A stretch of DNA of 64,000 bases, taken from assembly GCA_964500895.1 (NCBI GenBank), contig CAZCQP010000004.1, forward strand, positions 35,201 to 99,200, given 5' to 3'. The DNA is from CAZCQP01 sp964500895 (lineage in GTDB: Bacteria; Bacillota; Clostridia; Lachnospirales; JAISER01). Below are positions 24,676-33,922 of the stretch, piece by piece (position 1 is the stretch's first letter; every line of letters starts with the position of its first letter). Both the position numbers and the translations under genes were made by a program. The notes under the pieces are model-generated. The model was not told the DNA's origin. It worked only from the letters and a program-made list of their open reading frames with translations, and did no database searches.

Positions 24676-26718
24676 ATGAGGTTAAGAGAGGCCATTCTGG
24701 GCGTTTTTGTTATTGCCATTATTTTGGTTATCATTATTCCGTTGAACACAGGCCTTTTAGATTTTCTTTTAATGTTAAACATTGGCATGGGTATTATTAT
24801 TATTCTGGATGCGCTCTACTCTAAAGAAGCGCTGGACATGTCTTTGTTCCCCACGTTGCTGCTGATTTTAACCCTGTATCGGCTGGCTTTAAACGTGTCT
24901 ACCACCCGTTTGATTTTAAGCGGGGCTTATGCAGGGCAAGTGGTGGAAACCTTTGGGCAGTTCGTGGCCAAAGGTAATTTAATTGTGGGTGTTGTTATGT
25001 TCATTGTTATCACGTTGGTGAACTTTTTGGTTATTACCAAAGGTTCGGAACGTGTAGCAGAAGTAACCGCTCGCTTTACCTTGGACGCCTTGCCCGGTAA
25101 GCAAATGGCCATTGACGCAGACTTAAACACCGGCTTAATAGACGAAGAGGAAGCAAAAGCCCGGCGTAAAAAAATTCAAGATGAAGCCAATTTTTACGGT
25201 GCCATGGACGGTGCCAGCAAGTTTGTTAAAGGCGATGCCATCATGGGCATTGTCATTGGTTTTGTAAACGTTATTGGCGGCCTTATTCTGGGCACCACAG
25301 GCCTTGGTGGGGAAAAAATGACGCTGATGGAAGCTGCCCAGCGTTACTCCATCTTAACCATTGGTGACGGTTTGTCCAGCCAGATTCCGGCGCTGCTTAT
25401 TTCTGTGGCCACCGGTATTTTGGTAACGAAAGCCACCAGTGAAAACACCATTACCTCCAACATTGCCAAGCAGGTTTTAAACGAACCCATTGTGTTTTAC
25501 ATCACCGGTGCCATGCTGGTGTTTTTAGGCGTTGTTATGCCTTTTCCACGCATCATCTTTATACCCTTTGGCTTCCTGCTCATTGGATTGGCCTATTATA
25601 GAAGCAGGCACATTCAAATGGAGGCCATCGAGCAGGAAATGATGGCAGACGACTCGGAAGCCAATGAAATTCGCCGCCCGGAAAACGTGGTATCTCTGTT
25701 AAATGTAGACCCCATTTTGCTGCTGTTTGGCTACGGGCTCATTCCCTTGGTAGACTCTAGCCAAGGGGGTGACTTGCTGGACCGTGTGGTTATGATTCGT
25801 CGGCAAATTGCCTTGGAACTTGGGGCCATTGTGCCTGTTATTCGCTTGCGGGACGACATTAAATTAAGCCCCAACCAATACCGCATTTTAATTAAAGGGG
25901 TAGAAGTGGCAGAAGGGGACATTATGTTTGACCATTACATGGCCATGAACCCCGGCTATGTGGAAGAAGAAATTGACGGTATTGAAACCGTGGAACCTTA
26001 TTTAGGTTTGCCAGCTTTGTGGATTTCCGAATCCCAAAGAGAGCGGGCGGAAGCTTTTGGCTATACGGTGGTAGACCCGCCAGCCATCATCGCCACCCAT
26101 CTGACAGAGATTATTAAGAGCCACTTAAATGAGCTGTTGTCTAGGCAAGATGTACAAACCCTCATTAACAATGTGAAGGAAACCAACGCCGTACTGGTGG
26201 ATGAACTGGTGCCTAAACTGATGTCTATTGGTGACATTCAAAAAGTGTTGGCCAATCTGTTGAAAGAAGGCGTTTCCATTCGGGACTTGGTAACCATTTT
26301 GGAAACGCTGGCAGACTATGCCCATGTAACCCGGGACACAGACATGCTCACAGAATATGTGCGGCAGGCTCTTCGCCGGGCAATTAGTAGGCATTATTTT
26401 GAAGGTGAGGTCAACAACGTCATCACCTTAGACCCGGAACTGGAGCAGCAAATTATGGGCAACGTGCAGCAGACCGAGCAAGGTTCCTATTTAGCCTTGG
26501 ACCCTGGGGTGACCCAGCGCATTTTTGACAATTTAGGTAAAGAAACAATGAAGTTAACTTCTATGGGTTTGCAGCCCATTATCCTTACCTCGCCCATTGT
26601 GCGTATTTACTTCAAACGCTTGGTGGAGCAGGTTGCGCCGGATTTAGTGGTGCTTTCTTATAATGAGATTGACCCTGCCTCTGAAATTCAATCCGTTGGG
26701 ATGGTGAGCCTTGCGTGA
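24676..26718 (+). CDS. flhA: flagellar export gate protein FlhA
   Basis: A 680-residue FlhA of usual length. Eight membrane segments lie in residues ~1-310, including the conserved cytoplasmic FHIPEP-type loop ('ERVAEVTARFTLDALPGKQMA' and 'EEEAKARRKKIQDEANFYGAMD', in parts). The soluble export domain follows, with the ordered 'DPILLLFGYGLIPLVD' start and 'LADYAHVTRDTDMLTEYVRQAL'. It is the proton-driven gate of the flagellar type III apparatus. It opens a long operon: flhF starts with GTG overlapping its stop. The 261 bases upstream have a TATAAT at 24573-24578 without a good -35, and a small hairpin near 24606-24628. Confidence 0.97.
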   Translation: MRLREAILGVFVIAIILVIIIPLNTGLLDFLLMLNIGMGIIIILDALYSKEALDMSLFPTLLLILTLYRLALNVSTTRLILSGAYAGQVVETFGQFVAKGNLIVGVVMFIVITLVNFLVITKGSERVAEVTARFTLDALPGKQMAIDADLNTGLIDEEEAKARRKKIQDEANFYGAMDGASKFVKGDAIMGIVIGFVNVIGGLILGTTGLGGEKMTLMEAAQRYSILTIGDGLSSQIPALLISVATGILVTKATSENTITSNIAKQVLNEPIVFYITGAMLVFLGVVMPFPRIIFIPFGFLLIGLAYYRSRHIQMEAIEQEMMADDSEANEIRRPENVVSLLNVDPILLLFGYGLIPLVDSSQGGDLLDRVVMIRRQIALELGAIVPVIRLRDDIKLSPNQYRILIKGVEVAEGDIMFDHYMAMNPGYVEEEIDGIETVEPYLGLPALWISESQRERAEAFGYTVVDPPAIIATHLTEIIKSHLNELLSRQDVQTLINNVKETNAVLVDELVPKLMSIGDIQKVLANLLKEGVSIRDLVTILETLADYAHVTRDTDMLTEYVRQALRRAISRHYFEGEVNNVITLDPELEQQIMGNVQQTEQGSYLALDPGVTQRIFDNLGKETMKLTSMGLQPIILTSPIVRIYFKRLVEQVAPDLVVLSYNEIDPASEIQSVGMVSLA

Positions 26719-27980
26719 AAGTGAAGAAGTTTGAAGCCAGAACGGAGCAAGAAGCCATAGAAATGGTGAAGGCAGAGTTGGGGTTGGATGCGTTGGTTTT
26801 AAGCATTAAAAAAACCCAACCTAAAGGGTTTTTTGCCCCATTCCGCAAGCCTTCAGTGGAAGTGACCGTGGCCCATTCCGAAAAGGAACCCCGGCACACT
26901 TTTAAAAGTGAATTGTCTAAAACTAAATTTATGCTGGATATGGTCGTTAAAGCGGATGAACAGCCCAAAAGTGCTGTGCCTTCCCAACCGGAAACACCTG
27001 TGGCAAGCAACCCCAATGCGTATAAATTTGATAGCAAAAGGGAAAGTAAAAACGACCACAGCCAAAAAGTGTCCCAGCTTGAAAAGCAGTTGGAAGAAAC
27101 AGAACAAATGCTGAACCAAGCCATGGCCCGGTTGGCTGTTAATGTGCATAAACCTTTTAATGATGGCAGAATATATGAAAACAACTTGATTCAAATTTTT
27201 TACGAAACCCTCACGGCACAAGGGGTTACCCCGAAAATTGCCCAGGAAATATTAGAGGACGTTCATGCAGTTGAAGATGACATTGACTTGACCACCATTG
27301 TGAAGGTGGTATACCAGAAGCTATTGAATGTTTTGGGCAAATCTCAAAGCATTAATCTAGAAAAGCCGCCCGAAAATCAACCGTTGCTGCTTATCTTTAT
27401 TGGCCCTACAGGTGTGGGTAAAACCACCACCATTGCAAAACTTTCCTCCTTGTTTATACTTAACCATGGCTTAAAGGTTGGTTTTATTACAGCAGACACC
27501 TACCGCATTGCAGCGGTGGAACAGCTTAAAACCTATGCAGAAATTTTAAACATAGACATTGGTGTGGTGTATAACAACGAAGACCTGGCCAACCACATAC
27601 GCACCATGGGCGCTAAAAATGACGTGATCATGGTGGACACCGCTGGAAGGTCCCACCAATGTGAGGAAACGTTGAAAGAGTTGCATACGTTACTGGCCAT
27701 AACGCCGGAAAGCCGGCAGTTTTTGGTATTAAGCGCCACCACCAAATACGAAGATTTACTGAACATTGTTAACACGTATTCAAGTTTTACAGATTTTGAT
27801 ATTATTTTTACCAAATTAGACGAAACCGCTTGTTTGGGTTCTATATTAAATATTTGCTATGTAACGGGCAGAAATATCGCTTATGTAGCCAATGGGCAAA
27901 ACGTGCCCGATGATATTGAAAGCGTTCAGCCCGAAAAGCTGGCAAAAGCGTTATTGGGGTTAGGGGGAAACATCGCTTGA
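26715..27980 (+). CDS. flhF: flagellar SRP-family GTPase FlhF
   Basis: A 421-residue protein starting at GTG 26715, overlapping the flhA stop. The B domain (~1-115) begins VKVKKFEARTEQEAIEMV and continues into a Lys/Gln-rich, coiled-coil-like linker. The N and G domains follow: P-loop GPTGVGKTTTIAKL near residue 233, 'TADTYRIAAVEQLKTYAE', 'VDTAGRSHQ' and 'TKLDETACLGSILN'. FlhF governs flagellar placement and is regulated by FlhG, encoded next with a TTGA overlap. Confidence 0.95.
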   Translation: MKVKKFEARTEQEAIEMVKAELGLDALVLSIKKTQPKGFFAPFRKPSVEVTVAHSEKEPRHTFKSELSKTKFMLDMVVKADEQPKSAVPSQPETPVASNPNAYKFDSKRESKNDHSQKVSQLEKQLEETEQMLNQAMARLAVNVHKPFNDGRIYENNLIQIFYETLTAQGVTPKIAQEILEDVHAVEDDIDLTTIVKVVYQKLLNVLGKSQSINLEKPPENQPLLLIFIGPTGVGKTTTIAKLSSLFILNHGLKVGFITADTYRIAAVEQLKTYAEILNIDIGVVYNNEDLANHIRTMGAKNDVIMVDTAGRSHQCEETLKELHTLLAITPESRQFLVLSATTKYEDLLNIVNTYSSFTDFDIIFTKLDETACLGSILNICYVTGRNIAYVANGQNVPDDIESVQPEKLAKALLGLGGNIA

Positions 27981-28915
27981 TAGACCAGGCAAACAAGCTG
28001 AGAGATTTAGTGAAAAGTTCAAGAGAAGCAGAAGAAGCAAAGGCCGGTGTACAGGACCAGCAAGCATCCGTTCAGCAGCCTGTGGAATCTTTAGGGCTTA
28101 CCTCTCGGGTCATTACAGTAACCAGTGGAAAGGGTGGCGTTGGTAAAACCAACTTCACCACCAACTTAGCCATCCAGTTTGCCAAATACGGCAAACGTGT
28201 GGTCATTATTGATACAGATTTTGGTTTGGCCAACATTGAAATATTGTTTGGGCTTATTCCCAAATACAGCTTTGCCGATGTATTATATAATGGCAAAACC
28301 ATTTATGAAATACTAACCCCTGGGCCTATGGGCATACAATTTTTATCAGGGGGTTCCGGCCTGGGAGAACTGGCCAATATTTCCAACGAGCAAGTTAACT
28401 ATTTGCTTGAAAATTTTGCGGTGCTGGATACATTGGCCGATGTGGTGCTCATTGATACAGGGGCAGGCATTTCCAATGTGGTGATGAATTTTATTAAAGC
28501 TTCTAGCGAAACGGTGATTATCACCACCCCAGAGCCAACATCCATTACCGATGCTTATGCCATTATGAAAATGATGAAGGAAAGCGGAAGCAGGCTGCCT
28601 TCGTTTAAAATAGTTGTAAATAGGGCAGACAGCGAAGAAGAAGGCAAAGAAATTTTTGCCAAGCTTAACATGGTGACGGAACGGTTTTTGTCAATGCCTA
28701 TTACCGATTTGGGCGCCATTCCAACAGACCGCCAGCTTGTTCAGGCGGTTAAGCAACAAAAGCCGGTGTCTATTTGCTTTCCCCAGTCGGAATCTGCCAA
28801 AGCCATCGACCGGATATGTTGCACGCTGCTTAACGTGCCTGTAAACAAAGATGAGATGTCGAAAGAAGGCATAAAAACCTTCTTTAAACGGCTTGTAAAT
28901 ATATTTGGTAGCTAG
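27977..28915 (+). CDS. flhG: flagellar number regulator FlhG (MinD/ParA ATPase)
   Basis: A 312-residue MinD-like ATPase starting at TTG 27977. The N-terminal ~25 residues carry the Gln/Arg-containing FlhF-activating helix ('IDQANKLRDLVKSS'). The deviant Walker A is TSGKGGVGKTNFTTNLA near residue 50, followed by 'VIIDTDFGLANIEILFG' and 'VVLIDTGAGIS'. It stimulates FlhF GTPase and limits flagellum number. The stop is TAG, with the next in-frame stop 15 codons on. Confidence 0.94.
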   Translation: MIDQANKLRDLVKSSREAEEAKAGVQDQQASVQQPVESLGLTSRVITVTSGKGGVGKTNFTTNLAIQFAKYGKRVVIIDTDFGLANIEILFGLIPKYSFADVLYNGKTIYEILTPGPMGIQFLSGGSGLGELANISNEQVNYLLENFAVLDTLADVVLIDTGAGISNVVMNFIKASSETVIITTPEPTSITDAYAIMKMMKESGSRLPSFKIVVNRADSEEEGKEIFAKLNMVTERFLSMPITDLGAIPTDRQLVQAVKQQKPVSICFPQSESAKAIDRICCTLLNVPVNKDEMSKEGIKTFFKRLVNIFGS

Positions 28916-28925
28916 GAGTTGTCTT

Positions 28926-29591
28926 ATGTTATTAGAACATTTGAAAATTGGCGACAGGGTTGAAATGACTTTGTTAAAAGACAAATCTATTAATAAAGTA
29001 TTTATTAGCCAGGTGGAGGAAATAATAGACGAAAGCCATCTCATACTCCACACCCCCATCACTTACGGGAAACTGGTAAAACTTCCCACAGACTTGGGTT
29101 ACAGTTGTTTGTTCTTAACCGGTAAATGCATGTTGCGTTACGACACCATGATATTAGAATATTTCAAAAAAGACGGTTTCCACCTGATGCGTGTACAGCT
29201 TACGTCCGATGGCGAAAAAATACAAAGAAGAGATTTTTTTCGGTTTGAGTGTTTGCTGCCGATAAAGTTTGCCCTTATCAATGACGATGTGGAAGAAGAA
29301 GTGGCGCCAGACATGCACGAAGGCATTATTAAAGATGTGGGCGGCGGGGGGTTACGTTTTGTCACCAATGTTGAAATGCCGGAAAGCGGGGAAATTAAGT
29401 GCCTCATCATGTTAAACAGTGAATATCTGCTTATGGTTGCTAAAATATTAAGCAGGCAGTATTTTCCAAAATCGTCTTATAAATATCAATATCGCTGTAT
29501 TTTCATTGGCGTTTTGCCAAGTGAGCAGGAAAAAATTGTACGCTACATCTTTAACGAGCAACGTAAGAACTTAAGAAGACAAGGCAATTAA
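28926..29591 (+). CDS. PilZ-domain c-di-GMP receptor (YcgR-like)
   Basis: A 221-residue protein. ATG 28926 has TAGGAG upstream. The N-terminal YcgR-like barrel ('LKIGDRVEMTLLKDKSINK') is followed by a PilZ domain. The c-di-GMP-binding motif starts with RRDFFRFECLLP, where the R-x-x-x-R pattern is Q-R-R-D-F-F-R, and the second element is DVGGGGLRFVTN (D/N-x-S/G-x-x-G). It probably slows or stops the motor when c-di-GMP is high. Its place within the flagellar operon supports this. Confidence 0.9.
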   Translation: MLLEHLKIGDRVEMTLLKDKSINKVFISQVEEIIDESHLILHTPITYGKLVKLPTDLGYSCLFLTGKCMLRYDTMILEYFKKDGFHLMRVQLTSDGEKIQRRDFFRFECLLPIKFALINDDVEEEVAPDMHEGIIKDVGGGGLRFVTNVEMPESGEIKCLIMLNSEYLLMVAKILSRQYFPKSSYKYQYRCIFIGVLPSEQEKIVRYIFNEQRKNLRRQGN

Positions 29592-29620
29592 TACATTTGC
29601 TGCTGGAGGGAGTGTTTGAA

Positions 29621-30244
29621 ATGTCTGAAGACTTGTTAAAAGGTTTCACAAGTGTGCACATAGATGTCTTGCAGGAAATAGGGAGCATTGGGTCTGGTCA
29701 CGCTGTCACCGCTTTGTCCGCCATGTTGAACAAAAAAGTTAAAATGGCTGTGCCGGTGGTTAATCTGCTGGAATTCAAACAAATTGCAGACTTTGTGGGT
29801 GGCCCCGAGAACATCATTGCCGGTATTCTGGTGAATATATCTGGGGATATTAGCGGCATGATGATGTTTATTATCCCCCAAGATTCTGCCCACACCCTCA
29901 TAGACATGCTGGTGGGGCCGGAAGAAACTGCCGGTGGCGGCTTTTCGGAAATGGCTTTGTCTGCGTTACAGGAAATTGGCAACATTTTATGCAGTTCCTA
30001 TTTAAGTTCTTTAAGCAGTTTAATTAACAAAAACATCAGACCCTCCATCCCTTATTTGGCGGTGGATATGGCAAACGCCATTTTGTCTGTGCCAGCCATC
30101 GAGTTTGGCAAAATGTCCGACAGGGTGTTGCTCATTGAATCTGTATTCGGGGGCGACCAAACTGCCAGCGTTTCTGGTTTTTTTGTTCTTGTGCCGGATA
30201 TTCAATCTTTTAATACTATTTTATCTTCTTTAGGGGTCGTGTAA
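29621..30244 (+). CDS. cheC: CheC-type CheY-P phosphatase
   Basis: A 207-residue CheC with two pseudo-symmetric halves. The second active site is intact: ALQEIGNIL, Glu118 and Asn121. The first reads VLQEIGSIGSGHA: Glu19 is kept, but the catalytic Asn is Ser22. The enzyme should therefore rely on one site, unlike two-site CheC of Bacillus. It dephosphorylates CheY-P and is stimulated by CheD, the next gene. ATG 29621 has GGAGGG upstream. Confidence 0.93.
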   Translation: MSEDLLKGFTSVHIDVLQEIGSIGSGHAVTALSAMLNKKVKMAVPVVNLLEFKQIADFVGGPENIIAGILVNISGDISGMMMFIIPQDSAHTLIDMLVGPEETAGGGFSEMALSALQEIGNILCSSYLSSLSSLINKNIRPSIPYLAVDMANAILSVPAIEFGKMSDRVLLIESVFGGDQTASVSGFFVLVPDIQSFNTILSSLGVV

Positions 30245-30245
30245 A

Positions 30246-30734
30246 ATGCCAGGTCAATTAACAATTGTGGGTATGGCAGATTTAAAAGCAGTGAAAAGTC
30301 CTGGAGCACTTACAACTTTAGGGCTTGGTTCCTGTGTGGGCATTGCACTTTACGACTCCATTCATAAGGTAGCCGGTTTAGCCCACGCCATGCTGCCGGA
30401 CAGCACCCAAATTCAAAACAACAGTAACGTTGCTAAGTTTGTAGATACTGCAATCATTCGTTTAATTTTGGATATGGAGAAGCTAGGGGCAAAGCGTGTC
30501 ATGCTGAAAGCAAAGTTGGCGGGTGGCGCACAAATGTTTATGCTAAACTCCACCAACGCCAGTATGCGTATTGGTGACCGGAACGTTGAGGCATCCATCA
30601 ATGTGCTGCGGAAGTTATCCATTCCCATTCTTGCAAAGGAAACCGGTGATAGCTTCGGGCGTACGGTGGAGCTTTATGCGGAAGACGGCCGGTTCGTTAT
30701 TAAAACCATTGGCCATGGCACATTTACCATTTAA
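30246..30734 (+). CDS. cheD: chemoreceptor glutamine deamidase CheD
   Basis: A 162-residue CheD. The catalytic set Thr24, Cys30 (LGSCVGIALYD) and His47 (AGLAHAMLPD) has the same spacing as Thermotoga CheD (Thr21, Cys27, His44). 'KLAGGAQMFML' and 'DSFGRTVELYAEDGRF' complete the family pattern. It deamidates receptor glutamines and binds CheC, completing the CheC/CheD/CheY adaptation loop. cheC ends two bases before its ATG. Confidence 0.95.
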   Translation: MPGQLTIVGMADLKAVKSPGALTTLGLGSCVGIALYDSIHKVAGLAHAMLPDSTQIQNNSNVAKFVDTAIIRLILDMEKLGAKRVMLKAKLAGGAQMFMLNSTNASMRIGDRNVEASINVLRKLSIPILAKETGDSFGRTVELYAEDGRFVIKTIGHGTFTI

Positions 30735-30766
30735 GCATCTTGGTCGAAGGAGAGAGATGGGTATTC

Positions 30767-31057
30767 ATGAAAGACATGCTTGAAAAAATACAGTTTTACA
30801 TATGTACTGTAGCTGCGTTGGTGATGGCGGTGGCTTGCATCTGGCAAGGGGTTTCTTTGGTGGTCATGGTATCCCGTCTTATTTTCATTATCATTTTGTT
30901 TTATTTTCTTGGCCTTATCGTACGGGCCTACCTCAAGAAAAAAGTGTTTTTAGACAAGCCTGAGATCAATGAAGCACAAGCAGAAGCAAACAGTGAAGAA
31001 CAACCAGAGGAAGATTTGGAAGAACCTACAGATATGGAAAATGGCGGCTTGCTGTAA
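30767..31057 (+). CDS. small two-span membrane protein in flagellar operon
   Basis: A 96-residue protein from ATG 30767; AAGGAG is 13 bases upstream. Two hydrophobic segments at ~8-28 and ~32-55 are followed by a basic stretch ('VRAYLKKKVF') and a Glu-rich tail ('EEQPEEDLEEPTD'). I do not recognise a named family. It lies between cheD and sigD, where Bacillus has other small motility genes nearby, and is likely a motility accessory protein. Confidence 0.65.
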   Translation: MKDMLEKIQFYICTVAALVMAVACIWQGVSLVVMVSRLIFIIILFYFLGLIVRAYLKKKVFLDKPEINEAQAEANSEEQPEEDLEEPTDMENGGLL

Positions 31058-31144
31058 TGCAGCGGGCGGCCATACACTGATGTTGCTGCTGGGGTAATGG
31101 AAGAAGCATGTTTATCAAATGAGGAGGGGTGTGATTGATTTCTC

Positions 31145-31906
31145 ATGGATAATATGGAAAAGCTTTGGCAAGATTATAGCAAAACAAAAGACGCAGCCAT
31201 TAAAGAAAAGCTTATTTTGCAATATGCCCCCCTTGTTAAGTATGTTGCTGGACGATTAAGCATACACATAGGACAGCATGTAGAATATAATGATTTAATT
31301 AGCTATGGTATTTTTGGGCTTATTGACGCTATAGATAAGTTTGACCAGACCAAGGGCGTAAAGTTTGAAACCTACGCCACTTTGCGGATACAAGGTTCCA
31401 TCATTGACGATATACGCCGGTTGGATTGGGTTCCCCGTGCGTTACGCCAAAAAAATAAAAAGCTGGAAGAAGCATTTGCCGCTTTGGAATTTGAGCTGGG
31501 CCGTGGGCCCACAGATGAGGAATTGGCGGAAAAGCTGGGTGTATCGTTGCCAGAAGCCAGAGATATGCTGAAAAAAGCATCCGTGCTGTCTCTGGTATCT
31601 TTAGACGAATATTTGGAGCAAAACCACGAAATATCCCCCAACAGCTTTGAGCCTGTCTCACAAGATGACCCAGAACATGTATATGCAAACAAAGAAGTGC
31701 AGCAAATGCTGGCAGACGCCATAGATAAATTAAATGAAAAAGAAAAAACTGTCATTACGCTTTACTATTTTGAAGAACTAACTTTAAAAGAAATTAGCGT
31801 TATTTTGAATGTCACCGAGTCCAGAATTTCCCAGATACATGCGAAGGCGGTTATGCGGCTGCAAACCCGTCTTGGCAAGTACCGCTCCTTACTTTTCAGC
31901 TTATAA
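31145..31906 (+). CDS. sigD: flagellar/motility sigma factor (FliA/SigD)
   Basis: A 253-residue sigma-28 family protein. Region 2 is 'LVKYVAGRLSIHIGQHVEYND' (in part) through 'KFETYATLRIQGSIIDDIR' and 'DWVPRALRQ'; region 3 is 'EFELGRGPTDEELAEKLGV'; region 4 has 'LTLKEISVILNVTESRISQIH'-type helix-turn-helix (positions ~215-240). It directs late flagellar and chemotaxis genes. The AGGAGGGG site lies about 18 bases before ATG 31145, a long spacing, but no other in-frame start fits. Confidence 0.95.
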   Translation: MDNMEKLWQDYSKTKDAAIKEKLILQYAPLVKYVAGRLSIHIGQHVEYNDLISYGIFGLIDAIDKFDQTKGVKFETYATLRIQGSIIDDIRRLDWVPRALRQKNKKLEEAFAALEFELGRGPTDEELAEKLGVSLPEARDMLKKASVLSLVSLDEYLEQNHEISPNSFEPVSQDDPEHVYANKEVQQMLADAIDKLNEKEKTVITLYYFEELTLKEISVILNVTESRISQIHAKAVMRLQTRLGKYRSLLFSL

Positions 31907-31921
31907 CGGAGGTGCATAGCG

Positions 31922-33532
31922 TTGGGTACAAGCGAATTCGACAATGAAAAAGTTAAGATTAACATAAAAGAAGACGGCATCTATCTGACCCTGATTAACA
32001 ATTTACCCGGCGGAAAGCCTTCCCGCATGGACGTTATTAAAATGGTGGAGGATTTTGGGGTTAAAGACATTAATTTTGTTTTGATAAATGAAATGTTTAG
32101 TGCTGAAGATCCTGTGGTAGAAAGAAAGATTACGTCCAATACAGAAATCCATCAAGAGCCGGAAAAAATGGAGCTTACCGTTGATAAGTCTGGGCTTACT
32201 GCTCATGTCCAGTTCATTCCGCCGCTGAATGGGGGCCCGAAACTTACATTTGACGACATGCGCCGCATTATAACCGAAGCAGGGGTGCGCTTTGGGTTAA
32301 AAAATAATTTACTTAAAGACTTGGCTTTCAACCACGATTATCACAAGCCCTATTTAGTTGCCGAAGGCCAAAAACCCACGGAAGGTACTGACGGTTATCT
32401 GCTTTACCATTTCAACCGAGACAAAAAAACAAGAAAACCCAAGCAAATGGAAGACGGTCGGGTAGACTACCATAACCTGGATTTATTTGAGACCGTTTTT
32501 TCCGGTGCCAATTTAGTGACAACCATCCACCCTGTACAGGGAACGGACGGCATGAATGTGTACAACATTCCCATTCCTGCCAAAAAAGTGAAGCCACCCC
32601 AGCCGCTACCCAGGGGTAAAAACACCACATTGTCCGAAGACGGTGACCATCTTTATGCTGCCATTAGCGGACAGATTAATTTTGACGGTAAAAGGCTGTC
32701 TATTTCCCCGTTGCTAGAGGTGGATAGCGTAGACAATTCCACCGGCAATGTACATTTTACAGGCTCTGTAGTCATTAAACATAACGTGGCCTCCGGGTTT
32801 ACAGTAGTTGCAGAAAACGATATAGAAGTAGCCGGCGTTGTAGAAGGGGCAAACATTTCTGCCGGCGGCAATGTGCTTATCCGGGGCGGCGTGCAAGGCC
32901 AAGAAAAGGCTGTCATTACTGCCCGAGGAGACATTACCATTAAGTTCGGTGAAAATTGCACCTTGTCTGCGGGGGGAAACGTTTATGCAGACAGTCTCAT
33001 GCACAGCACCGTGCACTGCGATGGCCGGGTGGAACTGCAAGGGAAAAAAGGTTTCCTAGCCGGTGGCAGCATCATCGCCGGGCAATCTATAAGCGCCAGC
33101 ATCATCGGTTCACCCATGGCCACCCACACTGAGATTGAAGTGGGCTTTAACCCACAGTCCATGACAGACTATAAGGCATTGCTTGCACAATACAATTCCA
33201 TTAAAAGCGAATATGATAAAATGAGCACGGTGGTGGTTGAATTATCTGCTCAAAATGAAAAAAATATGCTCAGTGAAGAAAAAAAGAAAATTTTGCTTAA
33301 AATGATACATGCCAAGATGCATTTTGGGGCACAGTTAAAGGAAGCCAAGGAAAAAGTAAGCAGCATGGCAGAAAAATTGGGCAAAGGCAGTGGCGTCATT
33401 GTAGTGTCGGATGTTATCCGGGGGGGTGTAGTGGTTACCATTGGTAACGCTGTTTTGCATGTGCGCGACGACATCCGTGCTTGTTCTTTGAGAAATGTGG
33501 ATGGCAAAATTGTGATCGGCCCTTACAGTTAA
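31922..33532 (+). CDS. FapA (DUF342) family protein
   Basis: A 536-residue protein starting at TTG 31922, with GGAGGTG seven bases upstream. The N-terminal mixed domain is followed by a long Gly/Val-rich right-handed beta-helix ('VHFTGSVVIKHNVASGFTVVA', 'GGNVLIRGGVQGQEKAVITA', all within ~270-400), a coiled coil (~425-490) and a final hexapeptide-like strand set ('GGVVVTIGNAVLHV'). FapA-domain proteins are polymer-like cytoplasmic proteins of unclear role, often beside sigD in Clostridia. A motility or envelope-assembly link is suggested by position only. Confidence 0.85.
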   Translation: MGTSEFDNEKVKINIKEDGIYLTLINNLPGGKPSRMDVIKMVEDFGVKDINFVLINEMFSAEDPVVERKITSNTEIHQEPEKMELTVDKSGLTAHVQFIPPLNGGPKLTFDDMRRIITEAGVRFGLKNNLLKDLAFNHDYHKPYLVAEGQKPTEGTDGYLLYHFNRDKKTRKPKQMEDGRVDYHNLDLFETVFSGANLVTTIHPVQGTDGMNVYNIPIPAKKVKPPQPLPRGKNTTLSEDGDHLYAAISGQINFDGKRLSISPLLEVDSVDNSTGNVHFTGSVVIKHNVASGFTVVAENDIEVAGVVEGANISAGGNVLIRGGVQGQEKAVITARGDITIKFGENCTLSAGGNVYADSLMHSTVHCDGRVELQGKKGFLAGGSIIAGQSISASIIGSPMATHTEIEVGFNPQSMTDYKALLAQYNSIKSEYDKMSTVVVELSAQNEKNMLSEEKKKILLKMIHAKMHFGAQLKEAKEKVSSMAEKLGKGSGVIVVSDVIRGGVVVTIGNAVLHVRDDIRACSLRNVDGKIVIGPYS

Positions 33533-33544
33533 GGAGTGTTTACA

Positions 33545-33850
33545 ATGTCAATCAGACCAATAGACATGCAAGTGATGGTTCAGAAATCGGCTGAAGTGTC
33601 CCGGCTGAACCATAACGAATCCAACCGCCCAGAAATTGCACAACAACAGTTTCTGGATAAGCTGCATAAGGAACTAACCCAAAAAGACCAGCAAGTAACC
33701 GAGACCAATAAGTCTGAACATCAAAATGTAGACAAAGACGGGCGTGGCCCGGGTGCACACCACCAAAAAAGCAAAAAAGAACAGGAAAAGCAGAGCCAAA
33801 AAGAGACGCAGAAGGAAAACAGCACCAGCATGTTTGATGTGCGTATATAA
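33545..33850 (+). CDS. small hydrophilic protein of the flagellar operon
   Basis: A 101-residue protein from ATG 33545 (AGGAGTG upstream). It starts MSIRPIDMQVMVQKSAEVS and then becomes a Gln/Lys/Glu-rich, probably disordered tail. The N-terminal pattern (I-x-P-I-D-M-Q-V-M) is recurrent in clostridial operons downstream of FapA-type genes. No function is known to me. Confidence 0.6.
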   Translation: MSIRPIDMQVMVQKSAEVSRLNHNESNRPEIAQQQFLDKLHKELTQKDQQVTETNKSEHQNVDKDGRGPGAHHQKSKKEQEKQSQKETQKENSTSMFDVRI

Positions 33851-33922
33851 TGCATTGCTTTTAGTTTCTGGAGAAAAATGGCAGGCGCACAGGGTACTTT
33901 AATGAATAGGAAGGATGAATCA

